Positions 1 through 8,389 of a DNA stretch of 64,000 nt are shown here, piece after piece (position 1 is the first letter of the stretch; each line of letters opens with the position of its first letter). Source of the DNA: Oceanobacillus sp. HTM 045 (lineage in GTDB: Bacteria > Pseudomonadota > Alphaproteobacteria > Rhodobacterales > Rhodobacteraceae). The stretch covers positions 188,001 to 252,000 of the forward strand of contig WNWL01000004.1 of NCBI GenBank assembly GCA_009733745.1. Reading direction: 5' to 3'. The notes under the pieces were generated by a model, which saw only the letters and a list, made by a program, of their open reading frames with translations, ran no database searches and was not told the origin of the DNA. Both the position numbers and the translations under genes were made by a program.

Positions 1-29
1 GCTCCGGTGACAATGTTAACCATGGAGTT

Positions 30-58
30 AATAAAATCCGGAATGGAACTTATGTCAA
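30..58 (-). promoter_or_regulatory. sigma-70-type promoter reading off the left edge
   Basis: On the minus strand a perfect -35 box TTGACA (53-58) is followed after exactly 17 nt by a -10-like TTTATT (30-35). Three GTTAAC/GTTAAT hexamers lie within and around it (15-20, 27-32, 65-70) and may be operator half-sites. The predicted transcription start falls near position 23, where a minus-strand ATG begins, so a gene starting there and leaving the window could be leaderless. Only seven codons of it are visible, so that gene is not called. Confidence 0.45.
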
Positions 59-234
59 CCGATCGGTTAACGATTGCGGGGCACCAATTCTTTCACCCTC
101 GCATGCCTCCTGAACCAGCGCCGGGAAGCCGTCGTCCGGATGAAGGTGGCGCCGAGTAGGAGGTGGGGCAGCCTACCCTCGCTCATCCGCCGTCGGCGGG
201 GAAGATTGTTGGCGGCAGGGGTATCGGCGGGTAA

Positions 235-266
235 CGCGGGGGCCCGTGTCGGGACCGGCCCCCGCG
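235..266 (-). terminator. GC-rich hairpin after the DUF7282-like gene
   Basis: A perfect 10-bp inverted repeat (235-244 with 257-266, 12-nt loop) lies 17 nt downstream of the stop codon of the minus-strand gene at 283-687. There is no T-run after it, so it is either a weak intrinsic terminator or an RNA-stabilising hairpin. Confidence 0.4.
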
Positions 267-282
267 CACCGCGAACGCGACG

Positions 283-687
283 CTACTGTGCGGTGATCAC
301 GCTCATCACGAGGGAGCCGTCGACCTTCACCGGGCCGTCCTCCTTGGCGCCGAGGCTGTATTCGAAGATGCCGGTCTTCGTGCCGCCGTCCTCGCCGTGG
401 AGCATCAGCAACAGCATCTCGCCCGGCGCGACCGGCTCGGTCAGGATCGCGGTGACCTCGGCATTGGCGCCGGCGCGGAGCGGGGCGTGGCCGACCACCG
501 GGCCGGGCTTCATGTCGGCACCGGTGCGGTGGACCACCATCCAGCCATTGGCCGGGGCGTGGATCGCCGAAGCGGTGACGGTGCCGCCCGAGACGTCCTG
601 GTCGGCCGCGCTGACGGAAGGGGCCATGTCGGCCGAAGCCGTACCCGCGACGAGAGCGAAGGCGGCGGTGAGGGCGAGAAATTTCAT
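283..687 (-). CDS. secreted DUF7282-like protein
   Basis: A 134-residue protein with a clear N-terminal signal peptide (MKFLALTAAFALVAGTASA, cleavage near residue 19). The mature part has the layout of DUF7282-type domains: a short strand, then 'GWMVVHRTG', then 'VVGHAPLRAG' and a final hydrophobic strand. It is probably periplasmic or surface exposed; no enzymatic motif is visible. I start at the ATG at 687, since further upstream the frame runs into a region of inverted repeats. The gene is divergent from the ECF sigma factor at 872, so it could belong to that regulon, but that is inference. The family assignment is moderate. Confidence 0.75.
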   Translation of the reverse strand: MKFLALTAAFALVAGTASADMAPSVSAADQDVSGGTVTASAIHAPANGWMVVHRTGADMKPGPVVGHAPLRAGANAEVTAILTEPVAPGEMLLLMLHGEDGGTKTGIFEYSLGAKEDGPVKVDGSLVMSVITAQ

Positions 688-721
688 CGTGTCATTTCCT
701 GTCTGGTCGCATTCCAAAGGC

Positions 722-776
722 GCGTGCCGGACGAAGGGAGTCCAGCCCGGCACGCATGATCCCTGCACGGGGATCA
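722..776. promoter_or_regulatory. two adjacent inverted repeats in the sigma/DUF7282 intergenic region
   Basis: Two perfect inverted repeats sit side by side in the 184-bp divergent gap: 9-bp arms at 722-730/747-755 and 7-bp arms at 757-763/770-776. Read on the minus strand they fall in the leader of the DUF7282-like gene, where they could act as an operator or an attenuator. I see no known regulator's consensus in them. Confidence 0.4.
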
Positions 777-871
777 CCCCCTTTGCGACGCAAGTTGGGA
801 AAAGGTTTCGCGCCGGGCCATATTTTTCCTTAAGCTTCCGGAAGGGGAGCCAACGCGCACACGGGGAACGG

Positions 872-1426
872 ATGCCGGCGCCGGAGGAGATCGAGACCCT
901 GATCGGCCAGGTGGCCGGGGGTGACAGGTCCGCCTTCCGGGCGCTCTACCGCGAGTCCTCCGCGAAACTTTTCGGCATCGCGCTGCGTATCTGCCGCGAC
1001 CGTGCGGTTGCGGAGGACGTGCTCCAGGACGCTTTCGTGGAGATCTGGCGCCGCACGGGGCAGTTCGCGGCGGGGCGCGGGAGCGGGATCTCGTGGCTCT
1101 CCGTCATCGTGCGCAGCCGCGCGATCGACCACCTGCGCAAGCGGGGCAGGGTGGCGGCGCGGGAGACGGCAGGCTCCGCCGAGACGGAGGCGCTGGTGGA
1201 GGCCATGCCGGACCCGGCCCAGGTCGCGGATGGCGGAGTGGAGTACATGGCGCTGGCCGCCTGCCTCGAGCAGCTCGACCCGGCGCAGAGAGAACAGGTG
1301 TTGCTGGCGTATTACGAGGGCCATTCGCGCGAGGAGCTTGCCGCGCGCTATGATGCTCCGGTGAACACGATCAAGACCCGGCTCCGGCGCGCCCTCGCGG
1401 CGCTCCGGACCTGCCTGGACGGATAG
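872..1426 (+). CDS. ECF-type RNA polymerase sigma factor (SigK-like)
   Basis: 184 residues, the usual size of an extracytoplasmic-function sigma factor. Region 2 spans about residues 20-85 and includes the region 2.3/2.4-like 'AEDVLQDAFVEIWRR'. Region 4 spans about 125-180 with the helix-turn-helix 'SREELAARYDAPVNTIKTRL'. The ATG at 872 gives the normal domain start; a far longer open frame upstream has no sigma homology. The gene is followed after 2 nt by an RskA-type anti-sigma factor, the standard two-gene arrangement in which the membrane protein sequesters the sigma factor until a signal arrives. Target promoters cannot be read from the sequence. Confidence 0.9.
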   Translation: MPAPEEIETLIGQVAGGDRSAFRALYRESSAKLFGIALRICRDRAVAEDVLQDAFVEIWRRTGQFAAGRGSGISWLSVIVRSRAIDHLRKRGRVAARETAGSAETEALVEAMPDPAQVADGGVEYMALAACLEQLDPAQREQVLLAYYEGHSREELAARYDAPVNTIKTRLRRALAALRTCLDG

Positions 1427-1428
1427 GA

Positions 1429-2097
1429 ATGGTGGAAGACGAACGCGATCTGGACGCGGCCGAACGGGCCCTCGGGACGCTCTCCCTCGACGCCGAGACT
1501 GCGGAGGACCGTGCGCGCCGCGAGGCGTGGGAGCGGCGGCTTTCGCCCCTCCTCGCCCCCGTCGCGCCCGCCGAGCCGCCGGACGGGTTGCTGGACAGGA
1601 TCGAGGCGCGGATTGATGCAGCATCCGGGGCCGAAGCCGGGGCGGAAGTGGTCGATCTGGACGCGATGCGCCGCCGCGTGACGCTCTGGAAGCGCGCCAC
1701 CGGCTTCGCCGCCGCGCTGGCCGCCTGCCTTGCGGCCTATATCGCCGTGCCGCTGATCTCGCCCGAACCGGCGCCAAAATACGTCGCCGTCGTCACGTCG
1801 GACAGGGATGGGTCCACCGGGCTGATCGTCGAGTTCGACACCGGGACTGGCATCGCCACGGTGATCCCCGCCGGGGCGACGGTGCCGGAAGGTCGCTCGC
1901 TGGAGATGTGGCACCTGCCGGAGGGCGAGACCACGCCGCGTTCCCTCGGCCTCCTGCCCGAGACGGCGGTGTTCCGCCAGACCTTCGAGGCGGGGCCGGG
2001 CGACCTCTTCGCCATCAGCCTTGAGCCGGAGGGCGGCTCGCCAACCGGGCAGCCGACCGAGCCGATTTATCACGGGCAGGTTATCCGGGTGGAGTGA
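1429..2097 (+). CDS. RskA-family transmembrane anti-sigma factor
   Basis: 222 residues: a cytoplasmic N-terminal part (1-88) that would bind the sigma factor, one membrane helix (about 90-110) and an extracytoplasmic RskA C-terminal domain. The C-terminal hallmark 'ISLEPEGGSPTGQPTEPI' is clear. No zinc-binding HxxxCxxC motif is present in the N-terminal part, as expected for RskA-type rather than ZAS-type factors. It starts 2 nt after the sigma gene's stop, so the two are co-transcribed. The role as a membrane-bound inhibitor of the neighbouring sigma factor follows from family knowledge. Confidence 0.88.
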   Translation: MVEDERDLDAAERALGTLSLDAETAEDRARREAWERRLSPLLAPVAPAEPPDGLLDRIEARIDAASGAEAGAEVVDLDAMRRRVTLWKRATGFAAALAACLAAYIAVPLISPEPAPKYVAVVTSDRDGSTGLIVEFDTGTGIATVIPAGATVPEGRSLEMWHLPEGETTPRSLGLLPETAVFRQTFEAGPGDLFAISLEPEGGSPTGQPTEPIYHGQVIRVE

Positions 2098-2214
2098 GGC
2101 TCGCGACGGGTTGCAAGGTTGCAACCGGACTAAGTAACAGAAACTGTTGGATAAAAGTGTTGACGGCCGAGCTCTTGGTGCCTTGTGGCATATGGAACCC
2201 GACCAGCAGCAGCA

Positions 2215-2390
2215 CGCGCGACCAGCGCGGGCCACGCCCGGCCCTCCCCGCGGCCGGGCGTTCTCGGATGTTGCAAAGGGATCGGGAGGCGGGAGGGAGT
2301 GCTGCAATAAATCAAGCAGACCCGGAGGTGCACCACGCCCGTCCAGGGCCGGTCGTGGCCCTCCGCGCTCACGATCAGCGGGGGGCGCCT
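2215..2390 (+). repeat. intergenic repeat family A, copy A1
   Basis: This element fills most of the 380-bp gene-free stretch 2098-2477. It shares blocks with copies at 46845-47030 and 56025-56200, in the same order: a GC-rich palindromic left part around 2220-2262, a central block with 'CTGCAATAAATCAAGCAGACC' -like sequence, and a right end 'CCAGGGCCGGTCGTG'. It contains no credible gene. The copy lies between convergent genes (the anti-sigma factor and the 77-residue protein). Confidence 0.75.
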
Positions 2391-2477
2391 GCGAGTCGAT
2401 TCTGGTGCGATGCGCATTTATCATTTTTTTCAATAGCTTATAGCGCGTCCAAGCTTGGACAGCACTGAAAGGCGCCC

Positions 2478-2710
2478 TCAGCCACCCCCGGAAAGCCATC
2501 CCACCGCGACTCTGGCCGCATTCAGGGCGTCGTCCTCCGTCCCGAATATCCGCCCGGAATGGAATCCGACCGGGAACCAGCCGTGCCCGTCCTCCGGGTC
2601 GCGGCGGTACTCCTCGAAGCCGAAACTGCCGTTGGGGCGGCGGAAGATGTCGACGCAGCGTGCCTCGCCGGGCGCGTTGATCGAGCGGAGAACCTTGTTC
2701 TCGTGCGCCA

Positions 2711-2711
<1 letters not shown>
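2478..2711 (-). CDS. 77-residue protein coupled to the ABC transporter
   Basis: A small soluble protein (MAHENKVLRSINAPGEARC...) with no signal peptide or membrane segment. Conserved-looking features are a central 'FGFEEYRRDPEDGHGW' stretch and a C-terminal helix. Its ATG shares one base with the TGA of the livF-like gene, which makes it the last gene of the transporter operon and probably translationally coupled. I do not recognise the family. Its position suggests an accessory role, but nothing in the sequence says which. Confidence 0.7.
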
Positions 2712-3402
<691 letters not shown>

Positions 3403-3403
<1 letters not shown>

Positions 3404-4134
3404 CAGCCCCCCAGATAGGCCGCCTGCACGGCCTCGTTGGCGCGGATCTCCTCCGGCGTGCCTTCCGCCAGGATCGCGCCGAAGTTCAGCACGGTGATGC
3501 GGCTGGCGAGGTTCATCACCACGTCCATGTTGTGCTCGATCAGGAGGACGGTGGACTCCTGCGCCACCTCCCGGACCAGCGCCTCGAACCGGGCGATCTC
3601 ACCCTCCGCCAGCCCCTGCGTCGGCTCGTCGAGGATCAGGAGGCGCGGGTGGATGGCGAGGCCCATTGCGATTTCCAGCAGGCGCTGGTGGCCGTAGGAG
3701 AGGTTGCCCGCCTGCTCCTCCGCCCGGTCGGCAAGGCCGACCCGCTCAAGCGCCGCCATGCCGTAGTCGCGGATGCTGCCGCCGGGATGGTGCAGGCTGA
3801 GATGCTTCTGCGCCGGCAGGGCGACGTTGTCGAACAGGGTGAGGTTGGCGAAGATCGAGGTGATCTGGAACGTGTAGGCGATGCCGAGCGCCACCCGCCG
3901 GTGGGCGGGCAGGCGGGTGATGTCGCGCCCCTCGTAGCGGATGCGCCCCTCGGAGGGCGGGATACGGCCGCAGAGCAGGCTGACGAAGGTGGTCTTGCCC
4001 GCGCCGTTCGGGCCGATCACGGCGCGGACCTCGCCCTTCTCCAGCGAGAAATCGACGTGATCGACGGCGCGGAGGCCGCCGAAATCGCGGGTCAGGCCCT
4101 CGGTGGCGATCAGGCTCGTGGAAACCGTGCTCAT
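3403..4134 (-). CDS. livG: branched-chain amino acid-type ABC transporter ATPase (LivG-like)
   Basis: 243 residues from the ATG at 4134, which overlaps the permease stop by 4 nt (ATGA). A GTG at 4152 would add six residues but lacks support. Walker A 'GPNGAGKTT', signature 'LSYGHQR' (the usual LivG variant of LSGGQ) and Walker B 'LLILDEPTQG' are all intact. Pairs with the LivF-like subunit as the ATP-hydrolysing heterodimer of the importer. Confidence 0.9.
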
Positions 4135-5063
4135 GGGATCCACCTCGCCCACTTGTCGCGGATGGTGCCGAGGATGCCTTTCCGCGCGACGAGGATCAGC
4201 GCCACCAGCGCCACGCCGACCACGAGGTTGTAGGCCGAGGTGAGCGAGGAGGTGAAATCGACGAGGTAGAACATCAGCACCGTACCGATCAGCGGCCCGA
4301 TCACCGTGCCTGCGCCGCCAAGCAGCACGTAGAGCAGCGGCAGGATCGAGTACTGGATCGAGGCAAACGTCGCGCCGACATAGCCGAACAGCACCCCGTA
4401 AGCCGCCCCCGCCGCCCCCGCGAAGGCGGCGGAGACCACCAGCGCCATCAGCTTGTAACGGAACGGGTCGAAGCCGAGCATCCGCGTGCGTTCCTCGTTC
4501 TCGCGGATCGCCACCATCACGCGCCCCGCCGGGGAGCGGACCAGCCAGAGCTTCAGCAGCATCGCCACGCCGAACAGGGCGACTGCCACGAGGTAGCGTG
4601 TGTCGGCGTTGGAGAGGTCCAGCCCGCCGATCGCGCGTGCCGCCTGCGGGATGGTGAAGCCCTCGTCGCCGCGGGTGTACTCGGTGAAGTAGAGGCTCGT
4701 GAGATAGCCCGCCTGGGCAAACATCAGCGTCACGATCATGAAGCCGACGCCGATGGTCCGCAGCGCCAGAACGCCGACCACCAGCCCCAGCGCCGCGCCG
4801 CAGGCGATGCCGAAGGGAAGCGCCGCGGCGGCGGACCAGCCGAGCTGCTGCATGGCGAGCCCGGTGCCGTAGAGCCCGGCGGCGAAGAACATCGCGTGGC
4901 CGAGGGAAAGCAGCCCGGTGTAGCCGAACAGCACGTTGTAGCCGAGCGCGAACACCGCCAGCACGAGGATGCGGGCCATCGCGCCGTGGTGGTACTCCGG
5001 AAGCACGAAGCCGAGCACCACCAGCGCCGCGATCACGCCGCCATGCAACGCCAGCACCCTCAC
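4131..5063 (-). CDS. livM: branched-chain amino acid-type ABC permease (LivM-like)
   Basis: 310 residues with eight or more hydrophobic segments and the LivM/LivH family signature around 'NVLFGYTGLLSLGHAMFFA'. The start is a GTG at 5063 that overlaps the livH stop by 4 nt (GTGA), indicating translational coupling. It forms the membrane channel with the LivH-like permease. The loop 'VAIRENEERTRMLGFD' is the typical coupling region contacting the ATPases. Confidence 0.88.
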   Translation of the reverse strand: MRVLALHGGVIAALVVLGFVLPEYHHGAMARILVLAVFALGYNVLFGYTGLLSLGHAMFFAAGLYGTGLAMQQLGWSAAAALPFGIACGAALGLVVGVLALRTIGVGFMIVTLMFAQAGYLTSLYFTEYTRGDEGFTIPQAARAIGGLDLSNADTRYLVAVALFGVAMLLKLWLVRSPAGRVMVAIRENEERTRMLGFDPFRYKLMALVVSAAFAGAAGAAYGVLFGYVGATFASIQYSILPLLYVLLGGAGTVIGPLIGTVLMFYLVDFTSSLTSAYNLVVGVALVALILVARKGILGTIRDKWARWIP

Positions 5064-5968
5064 GCCGCGCGGGTCCCGAACAGGCCCTGCGGGCGGAAGA
5101 CCAGCACCATCGCGACTAGCAGGGTCGCGAGGATCTTCGCCAGCGTCGGGGTGAAGAGGGTGGAGATGATCCCGTCGGAAAGGCCGATCAGCAGGGCCGC
5201 GACCACCGTGCCCTTGAGGCTCCCCAGCCCGCCGATGATGACCACGATGAAGGAGAGGAGGAGCGGGTCGCCACCCATCAGGTAATGCGCCTGCTGCACG
5301 GGCACGATCAGCACCGCGCCGATGGCGGCGAGGCCGGCGCCGAGCGCGAACACCCCCGCGAAGACCCGGTCGACCGGGATGCCGAAGGCGGAGGCCATTT
5401 CGCGGTCAAACTGGGTGGCGCGCATGATCAGGCCGATGCGGGTGCGCGCCATCAGAACCCAGACGCCGATCATCAGCAGGATCGCCGCGCCGACGACGAC
5501 GAACTTGTAGCCCGAATAGCCGAACCAGGGCAGGCGGATGCGCCAGTCGAACGGCGCAACCACCGGCCGCGCGTCGGGGCCGAAGAACTCCAGCGAAAGC
5601 TGCTGGATGATGTAGAGCATCCCGATGGTGGCGACGATGGTCGCCTCCGGCTCGTAGTTCAGCCGCTTCAGCACCAGCCAGTCGGAGGCCGCCGCGAGCG
5701 CGCCGACCAGCAGTGGTGCCACGATCAGCGCCACGGTGAAGCCGAGCGCGGGGTGCCCGCCGATCACGCTGGTGACCGCGTAGGCCAGCACCGCGCCAAG
5801 CATGTAGAACTCGCCATGCGCCACGTTGACGATCCGCATGACGCCGAAGACGAGGCTGAGCCCCAGCGCCGTAAGCGCCAGCACGGCGGAAAGGACGATG
5901 CCCTCCAGCACCCCGGCCCAGAGGAGCGCGGGGTGGGGCATCTCGAAGGGGAACCAGGACCAGTCCAT
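5060..5968 (-). CDS. livH: branched-chain amino acid-type ABC permease (LivH-like)
   Basis: 302 residues starting at the ATG at 5968 (MDWSWFPFEM...). The longer open frame upstream is low-complexity and overlaps the divergent gene at 6096. Family motifs include 'LGLSLVFGVMRIVNVAHGEFYMLGA' near the N-terminus and 'VFALGAGLAAIGAVL' in the C-terminal half. It is the first gene of the livHMGF-like operon. Unusually, the binding-protein gene is not directly adjacent: an opposite-strand gene (6096-6731) lies between them. Confidence 0.88.
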   Translation of the reverse strand: MDWSWFPFEMPHPALLWAGVLEGIVLSAVLALTALGLSLVFGVMRIVNVAHGEFYMLGAVLAYAVTSVIGGHPALGFTVALIVAPLLVGALAAASDWLVLKRLNYEPEATIVATIGMLYIIQQLSLEFFGPDARPVVAPFDWRIRLPWFGYSGYKFVVVGAAILLMIGVWVLMARTRIGLIMRATQFDREMASAFGIPVDRVFAGVFALGAGLAAIGAVLIVPVQQAHYLMGGDPLLLSFIVVIIGGLGSLKGTVVAALLIGLSDGIISTLFTPTLAKILATLLVAMVLVFRPQGLFGTRAA

Positions 5969-6095
5969 CGGTCTACCGCCGCGGAAGGAGTATTTGGCCG
6001 GGCACCGGATGCGCCGGCTCTGTACGCAACCGTGGCGAACAGGTACGTTTCGTCCATCCGCCCCCGAGGGGCATGGCCGCGGGGGAAACACGGAA

Positions 6096-6731
6096 ATGGA
6101 ACGTCTTCGACATATTGTCCTGTCGATTGCAGGTCTCGCGATGCTGACCGGAGGCGCGGCGGCGGACGAGGCGGAGCTTGCGCTCGATGTTCCGGTCGAT
6201 CTCGCGCCCATCGAGGCGCTGGCCTACCGGATGGAGAACTGCGGGCCGGGCTACAGGATCCGGGCTGCCTTTCTCGATGTCCGCGAGGAGGTGCTGCTGG
6301 CGGGGCAATACGTCCTCTCGGAGCAGGGCGACCAGATCACCGTGCATATCAGCCCGTTCCGCGCGCAGACATCGAGCGCCACGGCCTCGGTCGTGCTCAC
6401 GATGGGGCCGAACGCGGTCTGCGTCGTCGCGGCATCCCGCCTGCCGATGGGAGAGGGAGACGCCGTCGGCGACACGCCCGCGCTGGCGCGGTTCGACTTC
6501 CATCTCACCGTCTTCTTCGCGCCTGAGCCGGGGCAGCTTTTCCTGACCAAGGATCTCCCCTCCGACGAGGCGCGCGTGGCGCAGAGCTACGAGATCCTTG
6601 GCCGTATCACGGTGGGCAACGGCAGCTTCGTGGCCACCTTCCTCCGCGGCCCGGACGGCACCGGTGCGCTGGAGCTGAAAGGTCCGAAATACGCCGCCTA
6701 TGCGGCCCTCGCCACCTACGGGGCCGAGTGA
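6096..6731 (+). CDS. secreted protein of unknown function
   Basis: 211 residues with a signal peptide (residues 1-22, 'LSIAGLAMLTGGAAA'). The mature protein is predicted to be rich in beta strands and has two cysteines (in 'ENCGPGY' and 'NAVCVV') that could form a disulfide. It is probably periplasmic. I do not recognise the family. It lies on the opposite strand between the ABC permease operon and the binding-protein gene, divergent from the former and convergent with the latter, so it is not in their transcripts. Confidence 0.75.
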   Translation: MERLRHIVLSIAGLAMLTGGAAADEAELALDVPVDLAPIEALAYRMENCGPGYRIRAAFLDVREEVLLAGQYVLSEQGDQITVHISPFRAQTSSATASVVLTMGPNAVCVVAASRLPMGEGDAVGDTPALARFDFHLTVFFAPEPGQLFLTKDLPSDEARVAQSYEILGRITVGNGSFVATFLRGPDGTGALELKGPKYAAYAALATYGAE

Positions 6732-6754
6732 CAACGCATTGATCCGCCGGGCGT

Positions 6755-6797
6755 GGGAGGCCCCGGCCCGGCATCGCCGGGCCGCACCGGGCCTCCC
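6755..6797. terminator. bidirectional terminator-like cruciform
   Basis: Nested inverted repeat between convergent genes: outer arms GGGAGGCCC (6755-6763) and GGGCCTCCC (6789-6797), with an inner CCCGGC-ATC-GCCGGG hairpin. There is no T-run. Its position between two convergent stop codons (6731 and 6820) fits shared termination. Confidence 0.5.
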
Positions 6798-6819
6798 GTA
6801 TGGCTTCGTCATCCGCCGG

Positions 6820-8103
6820 TCAGAACGGCTGCGCGGTGTAGTCCACCTCGTCGGGGTACATGCCCTCCTCGATGGAGGTTTCGTGGACCACCTTCAGCGC
6901 GCCTTCCTCGACCTTCGAGATGTACTGGACGCCGAACACCTGGTGGGTCTTGCCGTTGAAGACCTTCGGACCCTGCGGGTGCTCGATGCCTTCCGGCATC
7001 TCGGTCATCGCCTCGACCGCCTCGATCAGTTTCGCGCGGTCGTCGGGGCCCTGGTAGCCGGCGGATTCCATGCCGGCCTTGACGGTGTGGAGGGTTTCCC
7101 AGCAGCCGAACATGTGGGCGTAGGTGGAGATGTCCTTCGGGTCGGAGACCGAAGCGCCGGTGTCGTCGACGCCGACCTTGTCACGGTAGAACCTGTCATG
7201 CTCCGAGCCCTGGAAGTAGCGGGGATTTCCTTCCCAGAAATACGTCCCCTCCAGGAATTCGAGGCCGGGGGACTTCAGGTCGACCGCCTCGAGGCTGTCG
7301 ATGAAGCCGAAGATCTCCGGCCCGCCGTCGCCGAAGAACTCGCCCATCTCCTTGACGAAGGTCAGCACGCCCGGGCCGACCATGACGTGGTAGAGCACCT
7401 CGGTCTCGGACGGGATCTGCGGGAAGTACTTGAAGAACGCCGTCTCGGTCGGCGGGATGGCGATATGCTTGATCACCTCGCCGCCCTGCGCGGCGATGGC
7501 CGCGGTGAAGTAGTCGCGGTGGTCGTGGCCGAATGCGAAGTCGGGGAAGATCATCGTGACCTTCTTGCCGAGATTCGCGCTGACCCAGGGCGCCATCGAC
7601 TGGACCTGGCTCTTCACGTCGGTGATGCCGGGCTGCAGCGTGTAGCGGTTCAGCATGCCGGAAGCGACGTGATGGCCCTCGGAGACCACGAAATAGGGGA
7701 TCTTCAGCTCGCCCGCGCGCGGCGCGGAGCCGATCACGACATGGCTGAAGAGGGTGCCGAAGGCGATGTCGCAGCCGTGCTGGGTGGCGAACTTCTCGAC
7801 CACCTCGGCACCGCGCTTGGGGTCCGTGCCGTCATCCTCGGCGACGATCTCGACCGGGCGGCCGTTGATGCCGCCGTTCTCGTTGATCAGGGCGGCTGCG
7901 GCGTCGGTGACGCGCTCGTACCAGCGGCCATAGGCGGCGCCGATGCCGGTGCGGTGGACCTGGAAGCCGACCTTGATCGGCGCGGAGGTCTGGGCCTGGA
8001 TATACGGCACCCAGCCCGCGCCGGCGGCGGCGCCGAGGCCCGCGGCCGCGCCCTTGAGGACAGTGCGCCGGGAGGCCCCGGGCTTTTTCGTGAGTTCGGT
8101 CAT
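6820..8103 (-). CDS. ABC transporter substrate-binding protein, Tat-exported
   Basis: 427 residues, type 1 periplasmic binding fold of the branched-chain amino acid/amide class. The N-terminus carries a twin-arginine signal (SRRTVLKGAAAGLG) instead of the usual Sec signal, implying export in a folded state. The ATG at 8103 has a good ribosome site (AGGAGA). It most likely delivers substrate to the LivHMGF-like transporter at 2.7-6.0 kb, since no other permease is close. The ligand is unknown; family members bind amino acids, short amides or aromatic acids. Confidence 0.85.
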   Translation of the reverse strand: MTELTKKPGASRRTVLKGAAAGLGAAAGAGWVPYIQAQTSAPIKVGFQVHRTGIGAAYGRWYERVTDAAAALINENGGINGRPVEIVAEDDGTDPKRGAEVVEKFATQHGCDIAFGTLFSHVVIGSAPRAGELKIPYFVVSEGHHVASGMLNRYTLQPGITDVKSQVQSMAPWVSANLGKKVTMIFPDFAFGHDHRDYFTAAIAAQGGEVIKHIAIPPTETAFFKYFPQIPSETEVLYHVMVGPGVLTFVKEMGEFFGDGGPEIFGFIDSLEAVDLKSPGLEFLEGTYFWEGNPRYFQGSEHDRFYRDKVGVDDTGASVSDPKDISTYAHMFGCWETLHTVKAGMESAGYQGPDDRAKLIEAVEAMTEMPEGIEHPQGPKVFNGKTHQVFGVQYISKVEEGALKVVHETSIEEGMYPDEVDYTAQPF

Positions 8104-8199
8104 GGCGATACCCCGTCTCCTGTGAGGCCGTCTTGTGCGGCGCATGATGTCGAGATTGTAGGCATACAAACGAAATGTCCAGCGCCCTGAGCGCGTCGT

Positions 8200-8330
8200 C
8201 CGGCGGTGACATTTCCCTTCGCGAAGGTGACAATTCAGGAACCTTGTCAGGGACCTTGTCACTGTCCCGGCCGGATGTCACCGGTGCTGCGAACGGCGCA
8301 GGACTTCAGCGCCAGGGATGAAACGGGCCA
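8200..8330 (+). repeat. GTGAC-rich intergenic repeat family C, copy C1
   Basis: A dense array of GTGACA/TTGTCA motifs occupies 8204-8282, followed by a block (8276-8327) that matches the reverse complement of 54978-55031 at most positions, including an identical 14-bp core GGCGCAGGACTTCA. The region is upstream of the binding-protein gene and downstream of the membrane-protein gene at 8390, so it probably also contains the promoter of the former. Confidence 0.6.
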
Positions 8331-8389
8331 TTTCGGGCACCTTCGCCCGGCGGTGCGGAGGTGCCGGATTCGGCGGCGCGGGGCCCGGT

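Noticed and set aside
2215-2390. Insertion-sequence remnant in repeat A1
   Set aside because: No transposase frame, terminal inverted repeat or target duplication is visible; the element is better described as a dispersed non-coding repeat.
2130-2417. Small minus-strand protein frame within repeat A1
   Set aside because: A related peptide string can be read from copies A1 and A2, but the frame is broken in A3 and there is no ribosome site, so similarity reflects the shared DNA repeat rather than a gene.
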